Notes: generated by a model from the letters alone, not told the origin. A stretch of DNA of 20,561 nt from an uncultured Collinsella sp. (GCA_902465105.1 CABQLM010000036.1:1-20561); one strand, 5' to 3'. Positions 1 to 7,850 are shown, counted from the stretch's first letter. A program made the numbers and translations.

Positions 1-747
1 ACGGTGCCGACGATTTGCTCTAACTGTTCCGCCGCGACCGCCATTGCCGTCGTCTACAACGACGATGGATCGCTCGAGGGCTATTCGTACCCCAACCGAC
101 CGGCGCACATCTTCATCAATCCCAAGATCATCGCCGAGGCTCCGGCGGAGTATTTCTGGGCCGGCGTGGGCGATGCCCTGTCCAAGCAGCCCGAAGTCGA
201 GTACGCCACAAGTGCCGGCAACCTGGAGCACACCGCCGGTCTTGGCTTGGCACTCGCCCACACCTGCTCCGAGCCGCTGTTTACCTACGGCGTCCAAGGT
301 CTTGAGGACGTGCGCCAGAACCTGTCGAGCGAGGCCGTCAAGCAGATCGCGCTCGACATCGTGGTCAACACGGGCTACGTCTCCAACCTGACCAACCAGA
401 ACGATTACTACTACAACTCGAGCGTAGCGCACGCGTTCTACAACGCCACCTGCAGTATTCCGCGTGAGGGCACCTACCTGCACGGCGAGGTCGTAAGCCT
501 GGGCGTGCTGGTGCTGTTCGCCTACACGGGCGACAACGAGAACCTTGAGCGCTATGCTGCCTTTAACAAGCAGATGGGGCTGCCCGTGACGCTTGAGCAG
601 GTCGGACTTTCCGAGGCCGACATCCCTGCCCTGTGCGAGTACGCGCACGCCACCAACGAGTGGAAGCAGGGAAACCCCGAGCCCTTCACCGACGAGAAAT
701 TCGCCGCCGCCATCAAGGCCGCCGACGCCTACGGCCGCGCGCTCTAA
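1..747 (+). CDS. Iron-containing alcohol dehydrogenase family protein (GldA-like), C-terminal part, 5' truncated by window edge
   Basis: The frame is open at base 1, so the true start and the N-terminal NAD-binding half lie outside the window; about 248 residues are visible. The visible part aligns from memory with the C-terminal two thirds of bacterial glycerol dehydrogenase GldA: a PTICSN segment matching PTIAST, then GVGDALS, whose Asp corresponds to the first metal ligand, then AHAFYN and LHGEVVSLG, whose His residues correspond to the other two ligands. All three metal ligands therefore look intact, and a metal-dependent NAD(P)-linked alcohol or polyol oxidoreductase is expected. The substrate cannot be assigned: this family also contains glycerol-1-phosphate dehydrogenases and oxo-acid reductases. 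It converges on the DUF523 gene and ends just before a strong hairpin. Confidence 0.85.
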   Translation, partial: TVPTICSNCSAATAIAVVYNDDGSLEGYSYPNRPAHIFINPKIIAEAPAEYFWAGVGDALSKQPEVEYATSAGNLEHTAGLGLALAHTCSEPLFTYGVQGLEDVRQNLSSEAVKQIALDIVVNTGYVSNLTNQNDYYYNSSVAHAFYNATCSIPREGTYLHGEVVSLGVLVLFAYTGDNENLERYAAFNKQMGLPVTLEQVGLSEADIPALCEYAHATNEWKQGNPEPFTDEKFAAAIKAADAYGRAL

Positions 748-756
748 CTCTAGGCC

Positions 757-800
757 AAAACCACCACAAAGGGGACAGGCACCTCTGTGGTGGTTTTTTA
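757..800. terminator. Bidirectional hairpin terminator with GGGAC loop, between converging genes
   Basis: A perfect 12-bp stem (AAAACCACCACA at 757-768, its complement at 786-797) encloses a 17-nt loop, AAGGGGACAGGCACCTC. On the plus strand the stem ends in a run of T (794-799), giving an intrinsic terminator for the dehydrogenase. On the minus strand it follows the DUF523 stop codon (798-800) directly and ends in TTTT. The loop is larger than in usual terminators and resembles the loops of the palindromes at 3806-3889. Confidence 0.75.
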
Positions 801-1253
801 TTGCTCCAACATGCTGGGGTCGAACTCGCTCGCTGGGATCACACGATAACCGTGGCGGAGCAGTAAATCAACGAAGACGCCGTTGCCCGCCGTGAGGGTG
901 CCGCTGAATGTTCCGTCGTAGATGCGGCCCGCGCCGCACGAGGGACTACGGTCCTGCAGGATGCACGCGGCAATCTCTTCCGGCCCGCCCGCCTGCTCGC
1001 ACATGTCGAGCGCACGTTGAGCGCCTAGGCGAAACTCACGATTGACTGAGGTGCCCTCGCAGGTACAGACCTCGCCGTTCACAATCTCGGACGGCTTGCG
1101 CGGCGTGGGCAGGCCGCCAAAGACCTCGGGACATACCAACAGGACCTCGGTCCCCGTACGCTCGCAGGCCTCGACCAACGCGCGATGGTAGTTGTCGAGC
1201 CCGTTATACTTGCAGCCCTCGCCCATCAAACAGGCGCTCACCACGATCTTCAT
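798..1253 (-). CDS. DUF523 family protein
   Basis: A 151-residue protein of the DUF523 family (YbbK-like), whose biochemical role is not established. Family hallmarks are visible: an N-terminal SACLMGEGCKYNG segment, a CPEVFGGLPTPR motif with conserved Cys and Arg, and the CILQDRSPSCG motif near residue 110. The clustered cysteines suggest a metal or redox role, but that is inference. The start is the ATG at 1253, which gives the family's usual MKIVVSACL opening and is preceded by a G-rich stretch; a longer frame to 1298 would run into the ftsH terminator hairpin and is not favoured. The stop codon abuts the shared terminator hairpin. The gene lies downstream of ftsH on the same strand but is separated by a terminator. 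Confidence 0.85.
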   Translation of the reverse strand: MKIVVSACLMGEGCKYNGLDNYHRALVEACERTGTEVLLVCPEVFGGLPTPRKPSEIVNGEVCTCEGTSVNREFRLGAQRALDMCEQAGGPEEIAACILQDRSPSCGAGRIYDGTFSGTLTAGNGVFVDLLLRHGYRVIPASEFDPSMLEQ

Positions 1254-1269
1254 ACATATCCCCCCAAGC

Positions 1270-1307
1270 AAAACGCCCCGTTTGAGACGGGCACTCAAAT
1301 GGGGCGT
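1270..1307 (-). terminator. Intrinsic terminator after ftsH
   Basis: A 14-bp inverted repeat (1273-1286 with 1294-1307, one position that becomes a wobble pair) with a 7-nt loop. Read on the minus strand, the stem closes with GGGGCGT and continues as TTTTGCTT, a short U-tract. It sits 30 bases after the ftsH stop codon and 20 bases before the DUF523 start, so DUF523 needs read-through or its own promoter. No convincing promoter was recognised there. Confidence 0.7.
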
Positions 1308-1336
1308 CGACGTTTACTGACACGAACGCTTCACTA

Positions 1337-3241
1337 CTACTGCTTTGGCATCAGCGGATTCTCGCGCGTGAGGAGATTCATAAACTCCTCGCCCGTAATC
1401 GTCTCCTTCTTGTACAGATAACGAGCCAACTCGTGGAGCTTAAACTTGTTCTCCTTCAGGATCTGCAGGGCGCGGTCGTGCGCGTCCTCGATCAGCTTGG
1501 CGACAATCGCGTCCACGCGCTCGGCCGTGCCGGGGGCGCAGGTGAGCGAAGTATCCTGGTTGAGATACGCGTTCTGCACGGTACCGAGCGCCATCATGCC
1601 AAACTCGTCGGACATGCCAAAACGCGTCACCATGTTGCGGGCGAGCTTAGTGGCCTGCTCGATATCGTTGGCCGCACCGGTCGTCATTTCGCCAAAAATG
1701 AGCTCCTCGGCCGCGCGACCACCGCAGTAGACGGCGAGCTTGTCCAGAACCTCCTGGCGCGTGGTCAGGAAACGCTCGTCCTCCTCGACCTGCATGGTGT
1801 AGCCCAAAGCGCCGCTCGTGCGAGGCACGATGGTGATCTTTGTGACCGGCGCAGAACCCTTCTGACGAGCGGCGACGATGGCATGGCCGATCTCGTGATA
1901 AGAGACGACTTGCTTCTCGTGATCGGACAGCACTGTGGACTTGCGCTGCTGGCCGGCAATGACGACCTCCACCGACTCCTCAAAATCATCCTGGGTCGCG
2001 CGTTTGCGACCCTCGCGAACGGCGCGCAGGGCACCCTCATTGATGATATTGGCCAGGTCGGCACCAGAGGCACCGGGCGTGGCGCGGGCGATCGCGGTCA
2101 GATCGATCGGCGGCTGCGTCTTCACGCTCTTGGCGTGCAGCTCAAGGATGTTCTTGCGGCCGGTCAGGTCAGGCAGCTCGACGGGAATACGGCGGTCAAA
2201 GCGGCCGGGACGCAGCAGGGCCGGGTCAAGGCTGTCGGGGCGGTTGGTGGCAGCGAGGACGACGATACCCTTGTGGTTATCGAAGCCGTCCATCTCGGTC
2301 AGCAGCTGGTTGAGCGTCTGCTCGCGCTCGTCGTTGCCGCTAAACCCGCCGCCGTCACGCTTTTTGCCGATGGTGTCGATCTCGTCGATAAAGACGATGC
2401 ACGGGGCCTTTTCCTTGGCCTGCTTAAACAGGTCGCGAACCTTAGCGGCACCGCGGCCGACAAACATCTCGACGAACTCAGATCCCGAAATACTAAAGAA
2501 CGGCACACCTGCCTCGCCGGCAACGGCCTTGGCGAGCAGGGTCTTACCGGTACCCGGAGGGCCAACAAGAAGAGCACCGCGCGGCAGCTTGGCGCCAATT
2601 TCCTCGTAGCGCTGTGGCTTCTCCAAAAAGTCAACGACCTCCTTAAGGGATTCCTTGGCCTCTTCCTGACCAGCGACGTCCTTAAAGGTCACGCCCACAT
2701 CCTTGGAGGCGATAACGCGAGCGCCGGACTTGCCCAGTCCGCCGCCGCCAAAGCCACCGCCGCCAAAGTTCATCGACGGACCATCATCGCCCATAGCCTT
2801 CTTCATACGGCGGTTGAGCCACCAACCGATGAGGAAGAAGATGGCCATGGGAAGAATGAGCGTAAGCAGGTAGTAGGTCATCAGGCCCGGGTTTTTATCG
2901 GGAACGACCGACTCCAGGGACGCACCGGATTCAAGCACGCGATCGGTAAAACCCGCATCATTCGGCACACCGGTCGTCTTGTAGGCGATATTCTCGTCCT
3001 CGCCCTTTTTGGTGTAATAAATGGTGTAATCGTCAGTGTTATATTCGACCTTGTCGACGCTCTTCTTATCGAGTGCTTTGACAAACGTCGAGTAATCGGT
3101 CTTCGTAATCTGCTGCGTGTGACCGATGTTGGGGAACAGAACGGTCGAGAGCACGAGGTAGACGACGAAGGCGATGAGCACGTAGAGGATCATATTCCGT
3201 CTACGTTTGTTGTCATCCATCTCCATCTGCTTGAACTCCAT
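1337..3241 (-). CDS. ftsH: ATP-dependent zinc metalloprotease FtsH
   Basis: A 634-residue membrane-anchored AAA+ protease that degrades misfolded membrane proteins and selected soluble regulators. Domains in order: transmembrane helix at about 17-37, extracytoplasmic domain to about 120, second helix at about 122-141, a Gly-rich linker (159-170), then the AAA+ module with Walker A GPPGTGKT (227-234), Walker B IVFIDEID (282-289) and the [16 protein letters not shown] second region of homology. The zinc site is HEIGH (449-453), fitting HExxH, with Asp526 in [10 protein letters not shown] as third ligand. Residue 263 is Arg where FtsH usually has Val (MFVGRGA). The ATG at 3241 lacks a clear ribosome binding site; in-frame ATGs at residues 6 and 8 are alternatives. 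Divergent from the CobO gene; ends at its own terminator. Confidence 0.97.
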   Translation of the reverse strand: MEFKQMEMDDNKRRRNMILYVLIAFVVYLVLSTVLFPNIGHTQQITKTDYSTFVKALDKKSVDKVEYNTDDYTIYYTKKGEDENIAYKTTGVPNDAGFTDRVLESGASLESVVPDKNPGLMTYYLLTLILPMAIFFLIGWWLNRRMKKAMGDDGPSMNFGGGGFGGGGLGKSGARVIASKDVGVTFKDVAGQEEAKESLKEVVDFLEKPQRYEEIGAKLPRGALLVGPPGTGKTLLAKAVAGEAGVPFFSISGSEFVEMFVGRGAAKVRDLFKQAKEKAPCIVFIDEIDTIGKKRDGGGFSGNDEREQTLNQLLTEMDGFDNHKGIVVLAATNRPDSLDPALLRPGRFDRRIPVELPDLTGRKNILELHAKSVKTQPPIDLTAIARATPGASGADLANIINEGALRAVREGRKRATQDDFEESVEVVIAGQQRKSTVLSDHEKQVVSYHEIGHAIVAARQKGSAPVTKITIVPRTSGALGYTMQVEEDERFLTTRQEVLDKLAVYCGGRAAEELIFGEMTTGAANDIEQATKLARNMVTRFGMSDEFGMMALGTVQNAYLNQDTSLTCAPGTAERVDAIVAKLIEDAHDRALQILKENKFKLHELARYLYKKETITGEEFMNLLTRENPLMPKQ

Positions 3242-3258
3242 CTACTGGGGTTGATAAT
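3231..3258 (+). promoter_or_regulatory. Possible sigma-70 promoter for the cobO-like gene
   Basis: TTGAAC (3231-3236) and GATAAT (3253-3258) are separated by 16 bases, about 60 bases upstream of the adenosyltransferase start codon. The -35 box lies inside the first codons of divergent ftsH. The match is by eye only. Confidence 0.35.
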
Positions 3259-3276
3259 GTTAACTAGAATACCCAA

Positions 3277-3303
3277 CCCGGACGGCGATAAACCGACGCC
3301 GGG
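3277..3303. other. GC-rich imperfect hairpin in the ftsH/cobO divergent gap
   Basis: CCCGG (3277-3281) pairs with CCGGG (3299-3303), and CGGCG (3283-3287) pairs with CGACG (3294-3298) with one mismatch; there is one bulged base and a 6-nt loop. It lies in the untranslated leader of the adenosyltransferase gene, ending 15 bases before its start codon. It may influence translation or be a protein site. It is too small to be a cobalamin riboswitch. Confidence 0.4.
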
Positions 3304-3318
3304 CACGAAAGGACAGAG

Positions 3319-3804
3319 ATGGCATCACTTGAAGTCGGCAAGGTTCAGATCTATACGGGAGACGGCAAGGGCAAAACCACGGCCGCGCTGGGACTGGCGA
3401 TGCGCGCCACGGGATTTGGCCTCAACGTACTTATGCTGCAGTTTGCAAAGAAGCTGCACTGCGCCGAACACGATGCCGCACCGCGCCTGGGACTGCGCAT
3501 TGTACAGGCCGACCGCGACACGCCCGAGGCTTGCGCCGCACAAATCATGGAGCTCGCACGCGAGCAGATATCACAGGTCGATGTTCTGATTTTGGACGAA
3601 CTCGGCGAGGCCATGCGCCGCGGCTTTGTGACGCGCGAGGATGTGGAGGGGTTGATCGCGCTGAAGCCTGCCACCACGGAGCTCGTGCTCACCGGCCGCG
3701 GACTGCTGCCACTGGCCGATCTCGCGGACCTAGTCACCGAAATGCGTCCCATCAAACACTACTTCGACGAAGGCCTCCTAGCCCGCCAAGGCATCGAATA
3801 CTAA
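3319..3804 (+). CDS. cobO: CobO/BtuR-type corrinoid adenosyltransferase
   Basis: A 161-residue P-loop enzyme expected to transfer the adenosyl group of ATP to the cobalt of cob(I)yrinic acid a,c-diamide or cob(I)alamin. The P-loop TGDGKGKTT is at residues 13-21, followed by the LILDELGEAM acidic motif. The C-terminal block TGRGLLPLADLADLVTEMRPIKHYFDEGLLARQGIEY-type pattern (TGR, ADLVTEM, KHYFDEG, ARQGIE) is typical of the family. It is slightly short for CobO (about 170-200), mostly at the N-terminus. AAAGGACAGAG precedes the ATG as a weak ribosome binding site. No other cobalamin gene is nearby, so a salvage role is plausible. It converges on the MATE gene through a large inverted repeat. 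The symbol is by family; PduO-type and EutT-type enzymes are unrelated in sequence. Confidence 0.9.
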   Translation: MASLEVGKVQIYTGDGKGKTTAALGLAMRATGFGLNVLMLQFAKKLHCAEHDAAPRLGLRIVQADRDTPEACAAQIMELAREQISQVDVLILDELGEAMRRGFVTREDVEGLIALKPATTELVLTGRGLLPLADLADLVTEMRPIKHYFDEGLLARQGIEY

Positions 3805-3805
3805 T

Positions 3806-3889
3806 TGATCCGAAAGGGACAGAGGAAAACGGATCATCGACATCACGACGGAGATAAATGATCCGTTTTCCTCCGTCCCCTTCGGATCA
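3806..3889. repeat. Inverted pair of GGGAC-loop palindromes (REPIN-like), likely bidirectional terminator
   Basis: Two 31-bp units lie in opposite orientation, 3806-3836 and 3859-3889, with a 22-bp spacer. Each unit is itself a palindrome: TGATCCG and CGGATCA flank a 17-nt loop, AAAGGGACAGAGGAAAA in the first and AAGGGGACGGAGGAAAA (minus strand) in the second. The units match at 29 of 31 positions when one is inverted. Both differences give G-U pairs in a minus-strand transcript but A-C mismatches in a plus-strand one, so the long hairpin is fully paired only in the MATE mRNA. The element starts 2 bases after the CobO stop codon and includes the MATE stop codon. Confidence 0.8.
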
Positions 3890-5239
3890 TTTGGCAGTGG
3901 CGCGGCCAAGCCAGTTGCCGCTGTGGTGGTAGATGGTGAACATCGTGGCCGTGATGAGCCAGGTTACAGGGTAGACCAGCAGCAGGTGCTCAAGCGACGG
4001 ATCGAACGGCATAATCGCAAACACCCAGATCACCCTGAGCACGACAGTGCCAAAAATCGTGAGCAGCATGGGCTGCAAGCTCACGCCGGCACCGCGAATG
4101 GAGCCCGACGCGTTTTCGATAATCGAGAAGATCGCGTAGAACGGCGCGATGAAATGAAGAATCGTCGTGGTGTACGCCGAAATCGAAGCATCGTCGACAA
4201 ACAGACGCGACAACGGACCCGAGAACACCAGCAGCACGGCAGACAGGCCACCAATGAGCATAAACGACAGCACGAGCGACGTATGGTAGCCCTTGCGCAT
4301 GCGCTCGTAGTTGCGCGCGCCAAAGTTCTGTGCCGAGAACGTGGTGATCGACACGCCGAGCGCCTCGGTAACCATCCAGACAATGCCATCCAGGCGCCCA
4401 GATAGGCCCCAAGCAGTCGTGACATCGGCACCAAACGAGTTGACCGACACCTGAATCAAAACGTTGGAAATCGAATACGCAGCAGACTGAAAGCCAAGCG
4501 GCAGACCACACGAGATCATGCTCTTGCAAATGCCAGGATCAATGCCGAGTTTGGACAGCGAAAGCCGCCACGCACCCGGTGCGTGCATCATACGAATCAC
4601 GATCATCGTAGCGTTGGAGCAAATGGTCAGCGCCACCGCGATGCCGCAGCCCAGAGCCTCCATATGAAGCACGGCAACGAAGATGACATCCAGCGCCGCA
4701 TTAACAAGGCAGCCGGAAGCAATGATCACAGCAGGCCCGCGCGTGTCGCCCACGGCGCGCAGCAGTGCCGTTCCCATATTGAGCAGCAGCGCCGCAACCA
4801 TAGCGGCAAAATAACAACGGGCATAGGCCACGCCCTCGGCCAATAGTTCATGCGGCGTGTTCATAAGCACCAGCATGGGCTCAACGAACACTATGCCAAG
4901 AATCGAGAAAACGATACCGCCCACCAGCGCGAGCGTCATGGCCGTATGGACCGAACGGCTCAGTCGCTCATCATCGTGCTGGCCAAAATACTGACCGGTA
5001 ATGACCGCGCAGCCGGCGCCGACGCCAACGCAAAAGCCAATGCAGAGCTCGGTGAGCACCATCGTGGCTTGAATGCCACCCAGCGCGAGCTTGCCGCCAA
5101 ACTGGCCAACGATATACGTACCAATAAGCGTGTAGGCCTGCTGAAAAAACGAACTAAAAAAGATGGGGACGCACAGCGAAAGCAGCTGCTGCCATATAAC
5201 ACCCTGCGTTACATCGATAGCCGTAGATTTCTTAGCCAC
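3887..5239 (-). CDS. MATE family efflux transporter
   Basis: A 450-residue polytopic inner-membrane protein with about twelve hydrophobic segments in two similar halves, as in the MATE (NorM/DinF-like) family, which exports drugs or metabolites using Na+ or H+ gradients. Supporting stretches are the opening VTQGVIWQQLLSLCVPIFFSSFFQQAYTLIGTYIVGQ region, the GNA-like GTALLRAVGDTRGP loop after helix 5, and the second-half equivalent ASGSIRGAGVSLQP. The GTG at 5239 is chosen as start because GGGGAGGG lies just upstream and the protein then begins AKKSTAIDVTQG; a TTG at 5284 gives a longer form with no ribosome binding site. Substrate unknown. The stop codon lies inside the inverted repeat. A weak promoter match (TTGGTG/TGTAAC) lies about 50-75 bases upstream. 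Confidence 0.93.
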   Translation of the reverse strand: MAKKSTAIDVTQGVIWQQLLSLCVPIFFSSFFQQAYTLIGTYIVGQFGGKLALGGIQATMVLTELCIGFCVGVGAGCAVITGQYFGQHDDERLSRSVHTAMTLALVGGIVFSILGIVFVEPMLVLMNTPHELLAEGVAYARCYFAAMVAALLLNMGTALLRAVGDTRGPAVIIASGCLVNAALDVIFVAVLHMEALGCGIAVALTICSNATMIVIRMMHAPGAWRLSLSKLGIDPGICKSMISCGLPLGFQSAAYSISNVLIQVSVNSFGADVTTAWGLSGRLDGIVWMVTEALGVSITTFSAQNFGARNYERMRKGYHTSLVLSFMLIGGLSAVLLVFSGPLSRLFVDDASISAYTTTILHFIAPFYAIFSIIENASGSIRGAGVSLQPMLLTIFGTVVLRVIWVFAIMPFDPSLEHLLLVYPVTWLITATMFTIYHHSGNWLGRATAK

Positions 5240-5286
5240 ACGCCCTCCCCACCAGCGTACGTCAAACAACAAAACAGCTGACAATA

Positions 5287-5314
5287 GTTACACTCATGAC
5301 CAGCCTAGCACCAA
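5287..5314 (-). promoter_or_regulatory. Possible promoter for the MATE gene
   Basis: On the minus strand TTGGTG (5314-5309) and TGTAAC (5292-5287) are separated by 16 bases. They lie in the 125-base gap between the methyltransferase stop codon and the chosen MATE start. Weak match by eye; the rest of the gap shows nothing else convincing, and no clear terminator follows the methyltransferase gene. Confidence 0.3.
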
Positions 5315-5364
5315 GCGAAGGTTATAGAAACACCCCGCTGGCACGACTCGGATATCACACTCGG

Positions 5365-6279
5365 CTAGTGATACAGCCCCGGCTGGTAGTGATACTCATT
5401 GCTCACGTGCGGGCACAGCTGCCAAAAGGCGACGGCACTCGCCGCGGCAACGTTGAGTGAATCGACCCCGTGCGCCATCGGAATGCGCACGGCTCGGTCG
5501 CAGCCGGCAATGGTCTTGGCGCCCAAGCCGGCACCCTCGGTACCCATAAAGATCGCTAGGCGGTCTATCTCCTGCAGCACGGGATCGTCAAGCGACACCG
5601 AATCGTCCGTCAATGCCATGGCGGCACACGAAAAACCGGCATGATGCAGTGACGCCAACCCGTCATGCGGCCACACGCGCGCCTCACTGCCGATACGCGT
5701 CCACGGCACCTGAAACACGGTGCCCATGCTCACACGAGCCGAGCGACGATACAACGGATCGCAGCACGTGGGGCTCACCAGAATGCCGTCGACATTGAGC
5801 GCGGCAGCCGAGCGGAAAATCGCGCCCACGTTCGTGTGGTCGACAATACCCTCGAGCACGCATACGCGCACCGGACGCTCCCCCGCTGCCTCGACGACGC
5901 CGCCCAAGAACTCATCAACCGGAATCTGTCGCGGGCGACGGAACGCCGCCAGCGCGCCACGCGTCACGCTAAAACCCGTCAACTGCTCCATGAGCTCCAT
6001 GGAGGCCACGAACACAGGAACTGGACCCGCGCCCTCGCGCACGACTAGGCGCTCAAACAGCGGCATCATCTGGTCGAGCCAGCGTTCGCCCAAAAGAAAG
6101 CTCACCGGCTGGTACCCGGCGCGAACCGCGCGCTCGATAACCTTGGCGCTCTCGGCGATAAAGATGCCCTTTTGCGGCTCCAGTACGCAGCGCAGCTCGC
6201 GCTCGGTCAGTCGCACGTAGGCATCGAGCCGCTCGTCCTCGAGCGAATCTATTCGCAGAACATCAACGGCATCAGTCAT
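5365..6279 (-). CDS. TrmH/SpoU family RNA 2'-O-methyltransferase
   Basis: A 304-residue protein of the SPOUT superfamily, which methylates ribose 2'-OH of tRNA or rRNA using S-adenosylmethionine. An N-terminal RNA-binding part (KGIFIAESAKVIERAVRAG) precedes the catalytic knot domain. The three SpoU motifs are visible: DHTNVGAIFRSAAAL with the conserved Asn and catalytic Arg, IFMGTEGAGL, and IPMAHGVDSLNVAAASAVA. The target RNA cannot be predicted. The ATG at 6279 gives MTDAVDVLRI; a GTG at 6312 would add eleven residues, and neither has a good ribosome binding site, so the start is uncertain. It lies downstream of folA, behind a probable terminator. Confidence 0.9.
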   Translation of the reverse strand: MTDAVDVLRIDSLEDERLDAYVRLTERELRCVLEPQKGIFIAESAKVIERAVRAGYQPVSFLLGERWLDQMMPLFERLVVREGAGPVPVFVASMELMEQLTGFSVTRGALAAFRRPRQIPVDEFLGGVVEAAGERPVRVCVLEGIVDHTNVGAIFRSAAALNVDGILVSPTCCDPLYRRSARVSMGTVFQVPWTRIGSEARVWPHDGLASLHHAGFSCAAMALTDDSVSLDDPVLQEIDRLAIFMGTEGAGLGAKTIAGCDRAVRIPMAHGVDSLNVAAASAVAFWQLCPHVSNEYHYQPGLYH

Positions 6280-6320
6280 AGCAGCCAGCCCGCACCCTTC
6301 TTTACAGCACACCTATACCA

Positions 6321-6344
6321 AACGAGGCGACGCTAAGCGCCGCC
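6321..6344 (-). terminator. Probable terminator after folA
   Basis: On the minus strand GGCGGCGC (6344-6337) pairs with GCGTCGCC (6333-6326) through one wobble pair, with a TTA loop, and is followed by TCGTTT. It lies 45 bases after the folA stop codon. The U-tract is weak, so read-through into the methyltransferase gene is possible. Confidence 0.5.
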
Positions 6345-6388
6345 CCATGCATTCAATCAACCCGATGATACCGTTCACGCCAGACGAT

Positions 6389-6907
6389 TTACGCCTCAAC
6401 GCGGCGATACGTCACGAACTCATAATCGAGACCCTCGTCACCCTCGCCCGCAGCAATCGTGGCAACACCGCCGCGCCGCGCAATCTCCCACGCGGGATCG
6501 GCGTCCAAGTCGGGAAAGTACGTGTCCACGGCATGGGTGCAATGGTTGTGCGTGACCTCGGCCTCGGCGCAATACGGCAAAAACTGCCGATACACCTCGC
6601 CGCCACCGATCACCCAGGCAACAGACTCATCGGCAACCGCGGCGAGCGCTTCGTCAACGCTATGCACCACGTCAACGCCCTCGGCAGCAAAGCTATCGTC
6701 GCGCGTAAGCACGATATTGCGGCGGTTCTTAAGCGGACGCCCGCCGGGAAAACTCAGTAGGGTCTTGCGTCCCATAATGACCGGGCACCCCTTGGTACAC
6801 GCCACAAAATGGCGCATATCGGCGCGATTCGAGACGACCATGTCGCCCTCGCAACCAATGCCCCAGTCATCGCACACGGCGACAATGGCAGAAAGCTTAC
6901 ACTTCAC
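6389..6907 (-). CDS. folA: Dihydrofolate reductase
   Basis: A 172-residue enzyme that reduces dihydrofolate to tetrahydrofolate with NADPH, regenerating the cofactor consumed by the adjacent thymidylate synthase. Family features: the LSAIVAV first strand, the WGIG loop, a DMRHF segment carrying the acidic folate-binding residue region, the VIMGRKT motif, LPGGRPLKNRRNIVLTR-type pattern (FPGGRPLKNRRNIVLTR), and the WVIGGGEVYRQFLP nucleotide-binding turn. The start is taken as GTG at 6907, because AGGTGA lies 5 bases upstream; a GTG at 6916, directly after the thyA stop codon, is the alternative. The 9-base gap to thyA shows a bicistronic thyA-folA unit. Confidence 0.95.
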   Translation of the reverse strand: MKCKLSAIVAVCDDWGIGCEGDMVVSNRADMRHFVACTKGCPVIMGRKTLLSFPGGRPLKNRRNIVLTRDDSFAAEGVDVVHSVDEALAAVADESVAWVIGGGEVYRQFLPYCAEAEVTHNHCTHAVDTYFPDLDADPAWEIARRGGVATIAAGEGDEGLDYEFVTYRRVEA

Positions 6908-6916
6908 GCGCGTCAC

Positions 6917-7765
6917 CTAAACCGCAATGGGGATGTTCTTAACCTGCGGACCGTGCTCATAGCCCTCAACGATCAGGTCATCGGTCGTAAACGCGTAGAA
7001 ATCATGCACGTCGGGGTTCAATGAAACCTTGGGGGCCACAAATTGCGGACGCTCGATAAGCTCGCGGACGATATCGACATGACGGTCATAGATATGGGCA
7101 TCTGCAATCACATGCAGCAACTCACCGGGAATCATATCGACGGACTGCGCGACCATCATCAACAAAATGGCGTACTGGCACACATTCCAGTTGTTCGCGG
7201 CCAAAATGTCCTGGCTGCGCTGATTGAGAATCATGTTGAGCGTCGGTTTGTCATCCTGCGGGCGCTGCGTGACGTTATACGTCACGCTGTAGGCGCATGG
7301 ATACAGATGCATCTCGGACAGGTCGCTAAACACATAGGTGTTCGTCATAATGCGGCGGCTGTACGGCGTATGCTTAAGGTCGTACAGTACGCGGTCCATC
7401 TGGTCAAAGTCGCCCTCGGTATAATGGCTCTTCTGCCCAATCTGATACCCGTAGGCCTTGCCGATGGAGCCGGTCTCGTCAGCCCACTCATCCCAAATAT
7501 GGCTGTTGAGGTCATGCACGTTATTGGACTTCTTTTGATAGATCCACAGGATCTCGTCCATAGCAGATTTGAGGGCCGTACGACGCAGGGTGAGCGCGGG
7601 GAACTCCTCACGCAGGTCATAGCGTGCCGTAACGCCAAAGTTTTTAATGGTATAGGCAGGGGTGCCGTCCTCCCACACCGGTCGGACCTTTTGGCCCTCG
7701 GTGGTGGTGCCATGGTCCAAAATATCGCGGCACATGGCTACGAACTGTTGATCAGCCTTGCTCAT
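6917..7765 (-). CDS. thyA: Thymidylate synthase ThyA (B. subtilis ThyA / phi3T-like subgroup)
   Basis: A 282-residue enzyme converting dUMP to dTMP with methylenetetrahydrofolate. Recognised features: EILWIYQ and HIWDEWADETGSIGKAYGYQ, the SRR phosphate-binding arginines, the active-site cysteine in YPCAYSV, NQRSQD, and DAHIYDRH with the dUMP-binding His and Tyr; the C-terminus ends in AV as usual. Several canonical residues differ: PCH is PCA, the QWR after YG is QIG, and the LGLPFN loop is LAANNWN. From memory the closest named relative is B. subtilis ThyA and the phage phi3T enzyme, which share HAYGFQLGKK and NPEVKDFYDFTIDDF. AGGAGG 4 bases before the ATG at 7765 fixes the start. It is divergent from the DUF134 gene and followed by folA. 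Confidence 0.95.
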   Translation of the reverse strand: MSKADQQFVAMCRDILDHGTTTEGQKVRPVWEDGTPAYTIKNFGVTARYDLREEFPALTLRRTALKSAMDEILWIYQKKSNNVHDLNSHIWDEWADETGSIGKAYGYQIGQKSHYTEGDFDQMDRVLYDLKHTPYSRRIMTNTYVFSDLSEMHLYPCAYSVTYNVTQRPQDDKPTLNMILNQRSQDILAANNWNVCQYAILLMMVAQSVDMIPGELLHVIADAHIYDRHVDIVRELIERPQFVAPKVSLNPDVHDFYAFTTDDLIVEGYEHGPQVKNIPIAV

Positions 7766-7850
7766 TGAGCCTCCTGTCAGTCGCCTATAAGCGAGATTCA
7801 TTGTAGCCCAGGCGTACGCGGCCCCACAGCCCAAACATAAGCCATCATTT

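Noticed and set aside
3242..3318. Cobalamin riboswitch upstream of the CobO gene
   Set aside because: The gap is only 77 bases, far too short for a B12 riboswitch, and no B12-box-like sequence was seen; only a small GC hairpin is present.
1433..3589. A 718-codon plus-strand open frame opposite ftsH and reaching into the CobO gene
   Set aside because: It is antisense to a clear FtsH, has no recognisable domain, and is explained by high-GC codon usage. Similar long frames opposite ffh (8703-10301) and smc (13650-14726) are rejected for the same reason.
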